From assembly GCA_902570425.1 (NCBI GenBank), contig CACFYB010000003.1, positions 18,134-82,133 on the forward strand: a stretch of DNA of 64,000 nt, written 5' to 3'. Positions 43,029 through 51,857 of the stretch are shown here, piece by piece (the first letter of the stretch is position 1; the number at the start of each line of letters is the position of its first letter). A program made the translations under genes and the position numbers. The notes under the pieces were generated by a model, which was given only the letters and a program-made list of their open reading frames with translations, was not told the origin of the DNA and did no database searches. The stretch is from an uncultured Pelagibacteraceae bacterium (lineage in GTDB: Bacteria > Pseudomonadota > Alphaproteobacteria > Pelagibacterales > Pelagibacteraceae).

Positions 43029-43792
43029 AAATAAATTACCGATAGCAAAATTAAAGCAATTATGAGTCTATAAATTATAAAAATATTTAAAGAAAATTTA
43101 TTGAGGTATCTTAAAAAAAATTTTATTGTTACATAAGAAAATAAAAAAGAGATAATTACGGCAAAAATTATCAATATATTCATTTCTAAAGGCTCATTCT
43201 GAATATCTTTTAATCCAAGAAAGCTGGCTCCTGCTAAAGCAGGTATAGAAAGTAAAAATGAAATTTTACCCGAGTCTACCCTATTAAACTTTAAAAATCT
43301 TGCAGCAGTCATAGTAATACCCGCTCTGCTCACACCAGGTATTAATGCAAGTATTTGAAATAAACCAATAAATATAATAGATCTTGTGTTTAGGTTTGAA
43401 GAAATGTTTTGATCTATTTCCCTCTGATCAGCAAAGTATAAAATAATTCCAAAAAATAATGTTGTCCATGCTATTAACTTTATATTTCTTAAAAGATGAA
43501 TTAATTCAGTCGTATGAAGCAAGTATCCAAAAACAATAAGTGGCAAAGAACCAATTACGATTAGTTTTAATAGTTTTCGATTATATTTAAGGTCAAATAA
43601 ATCTTTTCTAAAAAAAAATATTATGGCCAGTAAAGAACCTAAATGTAAACTTATGTCAATTAATAGTGAACTCGCTTTTAGCTCATATAAGCTAGAAACT
43701 ATAATTAAATGTGCGGATGAGCTTATCGGCAAAAATTCTGAAATTCCTTGAATCGCAGCTAAAATGAAAATTTCTATAAAATCTTGGAGCAT
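43025..43792 (-). CDS. uppP: Undecaprenyl-diphosphate phosphatase
   Basis: UppP (BacA) dephosphorylates undecaprenyl pyrophosphate to recycle the lipid carrier for peptidoglycan and polysaccharide. The 255-residue multispanning protein has the two family motifs: QGISEFLPISSSAHLI near the N-terminus, and PGVSRAGITMTAARFL. It is slightly shorter than the 273-residue E. coli protein. It is convergent with the EamA gene and divergent from gltD. Confidence 0.95.
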   Translation of the reverse strand: MLQDFIEIFILAAIQGISEFLPISSSAHLIIVSSLYELKASSLLIDISLHLGSLLAIIFFFRKDLFDLKYNRKLLKLIVIGSLPLIVFGYLLHTTELIHLLRNIKLIAWTTLFFGIILYFADQREIDQNISSNLNTRSIIFIGLFQILALIPGVSRAGITMTAARFLKFNRVDSGKISFLLSIPALAGASFLGLKDIQNEPLEMNILIIFAVIISFLFSYVTIKFFLRYLNKFSLNIFIIYRLIIALILLSVIYF

Positions 43793-43898
43793 ATAAGTGT
43801 CGTAACTTAAAAAATATCCTTTTAAAACAATTCGATTTAATCATATTAGGTATGCAAAAATTAAAAATTCATTATTTTAAGCATATTTTAAATAAATA

Positions 43899-43919
43899 TA
43901 GGTCATATATGTTGACCTA
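43899..43919. promoter_or_regulatory. Perfect inverted repeat upstream of gltD (candidate operator)
   Basis: TAGGTCA-N7-TGACCTA spans 43899-43919, 57 nt before the gltD ATG and 106 nt from the uppP start. The 7-bp arms are perfect and the 14-bp centre-to-centre spacing suits a dimeric regulator. The surrounding 184 bp is otherwise AT-rich without another ordered element. The regulator is unknown. Confidence 0.5.
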
Positions 43920-43976
43920 AATATTTCTTTTACTATAAAAAACAATGTATATTTTGCCTTGATTCTTAAAACTAAT

Positions 43977-45416
43977 ATGACTGATAAAATGTTAAAATTT
44001 GTAAAAATAGGTCAACAGTCTCCACCTAAAAGAGAAGTGAAAAATCGGAAGGAAGACTTTAATGAAATTTATGACGATTTTATTAAACAAAAAGCTGAAG
44101 AACAGTCAAGTAGGTGTTCTCAATGTGGAGTTCCATTTTGCCAAGTTCACTGCCCTCTTAGTAACAATATCCCAGATTGGTTAAAATTAACCGCAGAGGG
44201 AAGGTTAAAAGAAGCTTACGAATTATCTCAAAGCACTAATAATATGCCCGAGGTCTGTGGAAGAATATGCCCACAAGATCGTCTTTGCGAAGGGAATTGT
44301 GTAATTGAACAATCAGGACATGGAACAGTAACTATTGGATCGATGGAAAAATATATAACAGATAATGCTTGGGATAAAGGTTGGGTTAAACCAATTAAGG
44401 TTAAATATGAGAAGGATCAAAGTGTTGGTATTATTGGTGCAGGACCAGCGGGATTAGCGGCAGCTGAACAATTAAGAAAGAGTGGATATAAAATCACTAT
44501 TTATGATCGTTATGATCGTGCAGGAGGTTTATTAATTTATGGTATTCCTAATTTTAAATTAGAAAAACATGTAGTCCAAAGACGAACCGAACTTCTTAAA
44601 GAGGGTGGTATTGAATTTGTACAAAACTTCGAAGTCGGTAAGGATGCTAACTTAGAGCAATTAAGAAAAAAGCATGATGCGATTTTAATCGCTACTGGGG
44701 TATACAAACCTAGGGAAATTAACTTACCAGGAAATGATTTGGAAAATATTTTTCCAGCTATGGAATTTCTAACAGCTTCAAATAAAAAAGGTTTAGGTGA
44801 TAAAGTTGAATTATTTGATAAAGGCATTTTAAATGCTGAGGGTAAGGATGTTGTTGTTATTGGAGGTGGAGATACCGCAATGGATTGTGTTAGAACTTCG
44901 GTAAGACAAAAAGCTAAATCAGTCAAATGCCTTTATAGAAGAGACAAAGAAAATATGCCAGGCTCAGCAAGAGAAGTTGCAAATGCTGAAGAGGAAGGTG
45001 TTGAGTTTGTTTGGTTATCAAGTCCAAAAGAATTTAAAGGTACAAATAAAATAGAAAAATTAATTGTTGACCAAATTCAATTAGGTGAACCAGATGACTC
45101 AGGTAGACGAAGACCTAAAGTAAAAGAAGGTTCAGAATTTGAAATTAAAGTAGATATGGTTATTAAAGCTTTAGGATTTGATCCTGAAGATTTACCATAT
45201 TTGTTTGATTCAAAAGAATTACAAATAACAAGATGGGGAACTTTAAAAACAAAATTTGATACTATGGAAACTAACTTAAAAGGTGTATTTGCAGCAGGAG
45301 ACATAATAAGGGGCGCTTCACTTGTTGTCTGGGCAATAAAGGATGGTAGAGATGCTGCGAAGGCCATAAAGAATTACTTAGAGAATAGTGAGCTAAAAAA
45401 AATAAAAGTAGCTTAA
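43977..45416 (+). CDS. gltD: Glutamate synthase (NADPH) small subunit
   Basis: GltD passes electrons from NADPH through FAD and 4Fe-4S clusters to GltB. The preferred start is the ATG at 43977 (MTDKMLKFVKIGQQSPPKRE, 479 residues); the track used an upstream TTG. The N-terminal Fe-S cysteines lie in CSQCGVPFCQVHCPLSNNIPDW and CGRICPQDRLCEGNC. The FAD motif is GIIGAGPAGLAAAEQL, the NADPH motif VVIGGGDTAMDC, and the GVFAAGDIIRGASLVVWA loop closes the C-terminus. gltB follows with a TAATG overlap, the reverse of the E. coli order. Confidence 0.96.
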   Translation: MTDKMLKFVKIGQQSPPKREVKNRKEDFNEIYDDFIKQKAEEQSSRCSQCGVPFCQVHCPLSNNIPDWLKLTAEGRLKEAYELSQSTNNMPEVCGRICPQDRLCEGNCVIEQSGHGTVTIGSMEKYITDNAWDKGWVKPIKVKYEKDQSVGIIGAGPAGLAAAEQLRKSGYKITIYDRYDRAGGLLIYGIPNFKLEKHVVQRRTELLKEGGIEFVQNFEVGKDANLEQLRKKHDAILIATGVYKPREINLPGNDLENIFPAMEFLTASNKKGLGDKVELFDKGILNAEGKDVVVIGGGDTAMDCVRTSVRQKAKSVKCLYRRDKENMPGSAREVANAEEEGVEFVWLSSPKEFKGTNKIEKLIVDQIQLGEPDDSGRRRPKVKEGSEFEIKVDMVIKALGFDPEDLPYLFDSKELQITRWGTLKTKFDTMETNLKGVFAAGDIIRGASLVVWAIKDGRDAAKAIKNYLENSELKKIKVA

Positions 45417-48400
45417 TGGAAATATATAAAAAAAATTTAAAACTTCTTAATGAAAATCATGTGTATTCAAAAAACATGGAACACGATTCCTGTGGAGTTG
45501 GTGTAATTGTTTCAACTGAAGGAAAAAAATCAAGAAAAATTGTTGAATACGGTATCGAGGCTTTAAAAGCAGTTTGGCATCGAGGAGCTGTTGATGCTGA
45601 CGGAAAAACAGGTGATGGTGCAGGCATACATGTTGAAATTCCAAAAGACTTTTTTATAGAAAAAATTGAAGTAACAGGACATGACTATGATAATTCAGAA
45701 ATCTGTGTTGGTATGATTTTTCTACCCAGAAATGATTACTCTGCTCAAGAGAGTTGTAAAACTATTGTAGAGAGCGAGTTAACGAAAAATAATTTTAGCA
45801 TTTATGGATGGAGACAGGTACCTGTAAATCCAAAAATATTAGGTGAAAAAGCATTCCAAACTATGCCAGAAATTATTCAGGTATTATTTAAGCCTAATGA
45901 GTCAAATTTAATCGATAAAAACTTAGAAAGAAAAATTTATGAAATAAGAAAAAAAATTGAAAATAAAGCAGTTGAGATATCATTGAATAATTTTTATATT
46001 TGCTCAATTAGCTCAAAATCGATTATTTACAAAGGACTATATTTAGCTGAGGCGATTTCCGACTTTTATTTAGATTTGAGGGATAAAAGATTTATTTCAC
46101 GATATGCTATATTCCATCAAAGATTTTCAACAAATACTGCACCTAGCTGGAGCTTAGCTCAGCCATTCAGAGCAATTGCTCATAATGGAGAAATTAATAC
46201 TTACAAGGGAAACAAAAATTGGATGCGAGTTCATGAACAAGAAATGAGTAGTCCACTTTTTGATGATATAGAAAATTTAAAACCTGTGATCCAAAAAGGT
46301 GTTTCTGACTCTGCAGCATTAGATAATGTATTTGAGTTACTAAATAAATCAGGCCAGCCAGCACCTTTAGCTAAATTAATGTTAGTCCCAGATGCTTGGT
46401 CAAAAAAAAATAAAACTCTTCCTAAAAATCATCAACAACTATTTAATTTTTTAAACAGCACAATGGAACCCTGGGATGGACCTGCAGCTATTGCTGCTAC
46501 AGACAACGAATGGGTTATTGCTGCTAATGATAGAAATGGACTAAGACCTCTTAGATACGCAATCACTAAAGATAAGATGCTTTTTGCAGGATCAGAAACA
46601 GGAATGATAGAATTAAATGAAAAAAAAATTTTATCTAAAGGAAGACTAGGTCCAGGGGAAATTATTGGAGTTAGAATTGAAAAAGGTAAAATATTTTCAA
46701 ATAACCAAATAAAAGATTATTTAGCTAAGGAGTTTAAGCATTTCAATTCTCAAATTATTGACTTAGATGAGAAATTACCTATTTCCAATGAGCAAAATAA
46801 CTTTGAAGGGGAAAATTTAAGAAGAAGACAATATGCTTTTGGAATAAGTTTAGAGGACTTAGAGCTAATTTTACACCCAATGGCAGAGGATGCAAAAGAA
46901 GCAACTGGCTCAATGGGAGATGATACACCTTTAGCTGTTTTATCTGATAGATATAGACCTTTATATCATTTTTTCAGGCAAAATTTTAGCCAAGTTACCA
47001 ATCCTCCTATAGATTCATTAAGAGAGAATAAAGTTATGAGTTTAAAAACAAGATTTGGAAATTTAGGAAATATTTTAGATTTTGATACTTTAACAAAAGA
47101 AAATATTTATGTACTAAATAGTCCAATTTTATCTAACTCACAATTTAATAAATTTATAAATTTTTTTGGTAAAAATTCCATAAATATAGATTGCACATTT
47201 GTACAAGGTGAGAATTTAGATAATGCTATTAAAAGAATTCAAAAAGAAGCTGAAATTGCTGTCAGACAAGGTGTTACGCAGCTTATTTTAAGTGATAAAG
47301 ATCTTTCTTCCCAAAAACTACCCATGCCAATGTTATTATGCGTGGGTGCCATAAATACTTTTTTAATAAAAAAAAAATTAAGAGGATATGTCTCTATAAA
47401 TGTTCAATCAGGAGAAGCTTTAGATACACATTCTTTTGCAACAATAATAGGTGTTGGTGCTACCACAGTTAATCCATATTTAGCTTTTGATAGTTTGTAT
47501 CAAAGACATTCAAAAAAACTTTTTGGTCAGTTCAGTTTTGATGAATGTGTTCAAAGGTATATTAAATCTGTAAATGCAGGACTTTTGAAGATAATGTCAA
47601 AAATGGGAATTTCAGTTTTAAGTTCATACAGAGGTGGATGTAATTTTGAAACTGTTGGCCTTAGTAGAACTATTGTTGACGATTATTTCCCAGGAGTGAC
47701 ATCAAAAATATCAGGAATTGGTTTGACTGGGATTGAAAAGAAAATAAGAGCAATTCATAAAGAGGCATTTGAAAGCACAGAAACTGTATTACCAATTGGT
47801 GGTATTTATAGATATAGAAAAAATGGAGAAACTCATCAATACCAAGGAAAGCTTATACACTTATTACAGAGTGCAGTGGCATCAAAATCTTATGATGCTT
47901 ATAAGAAATATGCAGAGGGTATTTATAATTTGCCACCAATAAATCTTAGAGATTTAGTAGATTTTAGGAAAAAGAAATTAGGACCATCAATAAAATTATC
48001 AGAAGTAGAACCAATAGAAAAAATTCTAAAAAGATTTGGAAGCGGAAGTATGTCTCATGGAGCATTATCTAAAGAAGCACATGAAACACTAGCTATAGGA
48101 ATGAATAGGATTAAAGGAGCATCTTGTAGTGGCGAGGGTGGTGAAGACGAAAAAAGATTTAAAGTTATGGATGATGGAGATAGTGCTAATTCAAGGGTAA
48201 AACAGATAGCCTCAGCAAGGTTTGGAGTAACAATAAATTATTTAAATAATTGTAATGAAATTGAGATAAAGATTGCTCAAGGAGCTAAGCCTGGTGAAGG
48301 TGGTCAATTACCTGGATTTAAGGTAACAAATGAAATAGCTAGATTGAGACATTCAACTCCAGGAGTTACTTTAATTTCTCCCCCACCGCATCATGATATA

Positions 48401-49921
48401 TATTCAATTGAGGACCTAGCTCAGTTAATTTATGATTTGAAGCAAATTAACCCAAAAGCTAGAATTGGAGTGAAATTGGTAGCCTCTTCAGGTGTAGGAA
48501 CAATAGCTGCAGGAGTGGCAAAAGCAAAAGCAGACATAATTCTTATTTCAGGGCACAATGGTGGAACTGGAGCAACTCCGCAAACAAGTGTAAAGTATGT
48601 TGGTATACCTTGGGAAATGGGCCTGACAGAAGCTAATCAGGTTCTAACATTGAATAATTTAAGACACAAAGTTACCTTAAGAACAGATGGCGGTATTAAA
48701 ACTGGAAGGGATGTAGTTATTGCAGCCATGATGGGAGCAGAAGAGTATGGGGTTGCCACAACTGCTTTAGTTGCAATGGGATGTATTATGGTAAGGCAAT
48801 GTCATTCAAATACTTGCCCCGTTGGCGTTTGTACACAAAATGAGCAATTAAGAGAGAAATTTACTGGTACACCAGATAAGGTAGTAAATTTATTTACATT
48901 TATAGCGTCTGAAGTAAGAGAAATATTGGCTGAGTTAGGTTTCAAATCTTTAAATGATATTATCGGGAGAACAGATTTACTGATGCAAGTGAATAAAGCT
49001 TCACCAAATTTAGATGATTTGGATTTGAATCCTTTATTTGTTCAAGCAGACCCGGGAAACAATAGAAGATATTGTGACTCCACAGAGATAAATGAAGTTC
49101 CAAAAACTTTAGATCAAGAAATTTGGCCTGAGATAGAGAAATTATTAGACAATTCAGAAAAAGTTGAAAAAGAGTATATCATTAAAAATACAAACAGAGC
49201 AGTTGGAACAAGAATTTCTCATCACCTTTATAAGAAATTTGGTTATGAAAAATTAGAAGATAATTTTCTCACTTTAAATTTTAAAGGTTCTGCAGGACAA
49301 TCCTTTGGAGCTTTTTCAGTAAAAGGTTTAAAATTAAATTTAAAAGGAGATGCTAATGATTATGTTGGTAAAGGATTATCAGGAGCATCAATAGTAATTA
49401 AACTGCCAGATGAAAGCAATTTAATATCAAACGAAAATACAATTATTGGAAACACAGTCCTTTATGGAGCTACATCTGGAAAACTTTTTGCTGCAGGTCA
49501 GGCAGGTGATCGATTTGCAGTCAGGAATTCAGGTGCTATAACTGTTGTTGAAGGTTGCGATTCAAATGGCTGTGAATATATGACTGGTGGAACAGCCGTA
49601 ATTTTAGGCACAGTTGGAGATAATTTTGCAGCTGGAATGACCGGTGGAATGGCTTTTATTTATGATGTATCTAAAGAATTTGAAAAGAAAGTAAATTCTG
49701 AGACTGTTGTTTGGCAAAATATTGAGACTGATTATTGGAAAAATTATTTACAAAAATTAGTTTTAGAACATTCGAAAGAGACAAATTCGGAGTTATCTAA
49801 AAAAATCATTTATAACTTTGAGACAGAAGTTGAGAATTTTATTCAGGTATGTCCAAAAGAAATGATTAATAAACTTGATCATCCACTTACATTAAATCAA
49901 AAAATAAAAGAAGTTAGTTAA
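45416..49921 (+). CDS. gltB: Glutamate synthase (NADPH) large subunit
   Basis: GltB transfers the glutamine amide to 2-oxoglutarate, giving two glutamates. The catalytic cysteine of the class II amidotransferase domain is C26 (MEHDSCGVG), so a 25-residue propeptide must be removed. Downstream are QRFSTNTAPSW, the FMN-binding synthase domain (EGGEDEKRFK, LISGHNGGTGATPQTSVKYVG, RTDGGIKTGRDV), the 3Fe-4S cysteines in MVRQCHSNTCPVGVC, and the GXGXG beta-helix with VVEGCDSNGCEYMTGGTAVILG. The 1501 residues are full length. The end overlaps a convergent hydrolase by 8 bp. Confidence 0.97.
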   Translation: MEIYKKNLKLLNENHVYSKNMEHDSCGVGVIVSTEGKKSRKIVEYGIEALKAVWHRGAVDADGKTGDGAGIHVEIPKDFFIEKIEVTGHDYDNSEICVGMIFLPRNDYSAQESCKTIVESELTKNNFSIYGWRQVPVNPKILGEKAFQTMPEIIQVLFKPNESNLIDKNLERKIYEIRKKIENKAVEISLNNFYICSISSKSIIYKGLYLAEAISDFYLDLRDKRFISRYAIFHQRFSTNTAPSWSLAQPFRAIAHNGEINTYKGNKNWMRVHEQEMSSPLFDDIENLKPVIQKGVSDSAALDNVFELLNKSGQPAPLAKLMLVPDAWSKKNKTLPKNHQQLFNFLNSTMEPWDGPAAIAATDNEWVIAANDRNGLRPLRYAITKDKMLFAGSETGMIELNEKKILSKGRLGPGEIIGVRIEKGKIFSNNQIKDYLAKEFKHFNSQIIDLDEKLPISNEQNNFEGENLRRRQYAFGISLEDLELILHPMAEDAKEATGSMGDDTPLAVLSDRYRPLYHFFRQNFSQVTNPPIDSLRENKVMSLKTRFGNLGNILDFDTLTKENIYVLNSPILSNSQFNKFINFFGKNSINIDCTFVQGENLDNAIKRIQKEAEIAVRQGVTQLILSDKDLSSQKLPMPMLLCVGAINTFLIKKKLRGYVSINVQSGEALDTHSFATIIGVGATTVNPYLAFDSLYQRHSKKLFGQFSFDECVQRYIKSVNAGLLKIMSKMGISVLSSYRGGCNFETVGLSRTIVDDYFPGVTSKISGIGLTGIEKKIRAIHKEAFESTETVLPIGGIYRYRKNGETHQYQGKLIHLLQSAVASKSYDAYKKYAEGIYNLPPINLRDLVDFRKKKLGPSIKLSEVEPIEKILKRFGSGSMSHGALSKEAHETLAIGMNRIKGASCSGEGGEDEKRFKVMDDGDSANSRVKQIASARFGVTINYLNNCNEIEIKIAQGAKPGEGGQLPGFKVTNEIARLRHSTPGVTLISPPPHHDIYSIEDLAQLIYDLKQINPKARIGVKLVASSGVGTIAAGVAKAKADIILISGHNGGTGATPQTSVKYVGIPWEMGLTEANQVLTLNNLRHKVTLRTDGGIKTGRDVVIAAMMGAEEYGVATTALVAMGCIMVRQCHSNTCPVGVCTQNEQLREKFTGTPDKVVNLFTFIASEVREILAELGFKSLNDIIGRTDLLMQVNKASPNLDDLDLNPLFVQADPGNNRRYCDSTEINEVPKTLDQEIWPEIEKLLDNSEKVEKEYIIKNTNRAVGTRISHHLYKKFGYEKLEDNFLTLNFKGSAGQSFGAFSVKGLKLNLKGDANDYVGKGLSGASIVIKLPDESNLISNENTIIGNTVLYGATSGKLFAAGQAGDRFAVRNSGAITVVEGCDSNGCEYMTGGTAVILGTVGDNFAAGMTGGMAFIYDVSKEFEKKVNSETVVWQNIETDYWKNYLQKLVLEHSKETNSELSKKIIYNFETEVENFIQVCPKEMINKLDHPLTLNQKIKEVS

Positions 49922-50660
49922 CAATAAAACTTAATTCTCTTTCTAAGATCTTCAGCCATTTTGGTGAAGAAAGACTATGATCACCATTTTTAATTATTAA
50001 TAATTTTTTTTCACTTGTTTTAAAAATTTTCAAAATTCTCTTTGAATAATTGACAGGAACTGAGCTATCTTTGGCTCCATGTATTAGAACAACTTTTAAA
50101 TTTTGATATATTTTTTTGTTTAGAACTTTATTATTTCTTCCATCTTTAATAAGCTGATATGTAATTGGATATTCATAATCCCCGTGTTTTAGATTAATTA
50201 TTCCTTTTTTTTTAATTTCTTTCTTAATTTTATTTGAAAATTTTTTCCACATTAGATTTTCTAAAAATTCTGGTGCAGAACCTATGCCCATGAATCCTTT
50301 AATTTGCTCTTTAAATTTTAAAATTTGATTAATAGCAATCCAAGAACCCATGCTAGATCCAATAAGTATGATATTGTTTTTTTTTACAACTTTTTTTATC
50401 AAGCTTGATGTTTCTCTAGACCATTTAGAAATATTTCCATCAGTAAATTTTCCTGAAGATTTACCATGTCCAGAATATTCAAGTGCCAAAAAACCTAGTT
50501 TTTTTCTTTTTGAAAAATTTAGAAAGGATTTAGGTTTCTTACCTTCAAGATCAGACATGAATCCATGTAAGAAAACAATATAAGTGCCTTTTTTTTTAAA
50601 AATCTTTAAAAATCGAATTTTTTTACTTTTTGTTATTCTAAAATAGTTAAAATTATTCAT
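49914..50660 (-). CDS. Alpha/beta-hydrolase family protein
   Basis: The 248-residue hydrolase has the oxyanion segment VFLHGFMSDLEGKK, YSGHGKSSGKF, the nucleophile elbow IGSSMGSWIA, the acid region LIHGAKDSSVPV and the catalytic histidine in KNGDHSL. It resembles the mitochondrial-type ABHD10/BD-FAE group of small hydrolases. There is no signal peptide. It is divergent from the glycosyltransferase gene with 42 bp between starts. Substrate unknown. Confidence 0.85.
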   Translation of the reverse strand: MNNFNYFRITKSKKIRFLKIFKKKGTYIVFLHGFMSDLEGKKPKSFLNFSKRKKLGFLALEYSGHGKSSGKFTDGNISKWSRETSSLIKKVVKKNNIILIGSSMGSWIAINQILKFKEQIKGFMGIGSAPEFLENLMWKKFSNKIKKEIKKKGIINLKHGDYEYPITYQLIKDGRNNKVLNKKIYQNLKVVLIHGAKDSSVPVNYSKRILKIFKTSEKKLLIIKNGDHSLSSPKWLKILERELSFIVN

Positions 50661-50702
50661 AAAAGTTTATAAGTTTTATTGATTATTATATAAGCATATC
50701 AA

Positions 50703-51857
50703 ATGTCATTTAATTTTAAAGTTTTACAAGTTATTCCAAAACTAGGTTATGGAGGTGCTGAAACTGGTTGTTATGATATAGCACATTACCTACCCGAAAA
50801 TAATTGTGGTTCATTTGTGGTTACAAGTGGTGGTGATTTAATTAAATTTATAGATAAAAAAAAAGTAAAATTGATTCGCCTTCCTGTACATACTAAAAAT
50901 CCTATTTTAATGTTTATCAATGCAATTATCTTAATTGGAATTATTTTATATTATGATATTTCAATTGTTCACGCTAGAAGTCGTGCACCAGCATGGTCAT
51001 GTTTAATTGCAACAAAACTGACTAAAAGGAAATTTGTTACAACTTTTCATGGAACATATAATTTTAAAGGAAGATTAAAAAAATTTTATAATTCTGTAAT
51101 GGTAAGGTCTGACCTAATTATAGCTGGCTCAAATTTTATTTTTTCGCATATTAAAGATAATTATTTTAATTTAATTGATGCTAAGAAAAAATTCTTAGTT
51201 ATTTTTAGAGGTATTAATGTTGACTATTTTGACCCGACTACAATAATAGAAGATGAGGAAAAAAAACTTTTAAATAAATGGCAAATTTCAGATAAAAAGA
51301 AAATTATATTGATGCCTGGAAGGCTCACAGCCTGGAAGGGGCACGAATTATTTATTGAGGCAATTAATCTAGTAAATGTTGAGCTTGGCTATGAGGCATT
51401 TTATGCAGTAATTCTTGGTAGTGATCAAGGAAGAAAATTATATAAAAAAAAATTGAATAGATTATGTGAACAATATCGTATTTTTAAACAAGTAAAATTT
51501 GTAGACCATTGTGAAAATATGGCATTAGCATATAAAGCATCAGATATAATTGTGTCAGCATCAATTGAACCAGAAGCTTTTGGAAGAGTTTCCGTAGAAG
51601 CTCAATCAATGAAGAAAATGATAATAGCAAGTAATATTGGGGGATCTAATGAGACAATTATTGATGAAAAAACTGGCCTTCTTTTTCAAGCTGGAGATGT
51701 AAAATCTTTAAGTGAAAAAATTATAAAAGCTCTAACAATGGATGAAAGTTCATTGAAAACTATATGCAATGAAGGTAGAAAAAACATTGTTAAAAGATTT
51801 AATGTTGAAAAAATGTGCTATTCTACTTATTCAGAGTATAAAAGACTACTTAAATAA
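50703..51857 (+). CDS. Family 4 glycosyltransferase
   Basis: The 384-residue GT-B enzyme starts VLQVIPKLGYGGAETGCYDIA, typical of GT4. The donor-binding C-terminal half has LMPGRLTAWKGHELFIEAI, KFVDHCENMALAYKASDIIVSAS and the EPEAFGRVSVEAQSMKKMIIASNIGG loop with the conserved EX7E. It is likely to act in LPS core or other surface glycan synthesis. It ends at the base before the thrS ATG, an unusual neighbour for the thrS-infC translation operon. Confidence 0.9.
   Translation: MSFNFKVLQVIPKLGYGGAETGCYDIAHYLPENNCGSFVVTSGGDLIKFIDKKKVKLIRLPVHTKNPILMFINAIILIGIILYYDISIVHARSRAPAWSCLIATKLTKRKFVTTFHGTYNFKGRLKKFYNSVMVRSDLIIAGSNFIFSHIKDNYFNLIDAKKKFLVIFRGINVDYFDPTTIIEDEEKKLLNKWQISDKKKIILMPGRLTAWKGHELFIEAINLVNVELGYEAFYAVILGSDQGRKLYKKKLNRLCEQYRIFKQVKFVDHCENMALAYKASDIIVSASIEPEAFGRVSVEAQSMKKMIIASNIGGSNETIIDEKTGLLFQAGDVKSLSEKIIKALTMDESSLKTICNEGRKNIVKRFNVEKMCYSTYSEYKRLLK

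Noticed and set aside
43852-43920. 22-codon ORF (MQKLKIHYFKHILNKYRSYMLT) upstream of gltD as a leader peptide
   Set aside because: No SD, composition as expected by chance, and its end coincides with the palindrome, which is the more regular signal.
44537-45367. Minus-strand ORFs inside gltD and gltB
   Set aside because: They overlap strongly conserved GltD/GltB motifs and show no recognisable domain.
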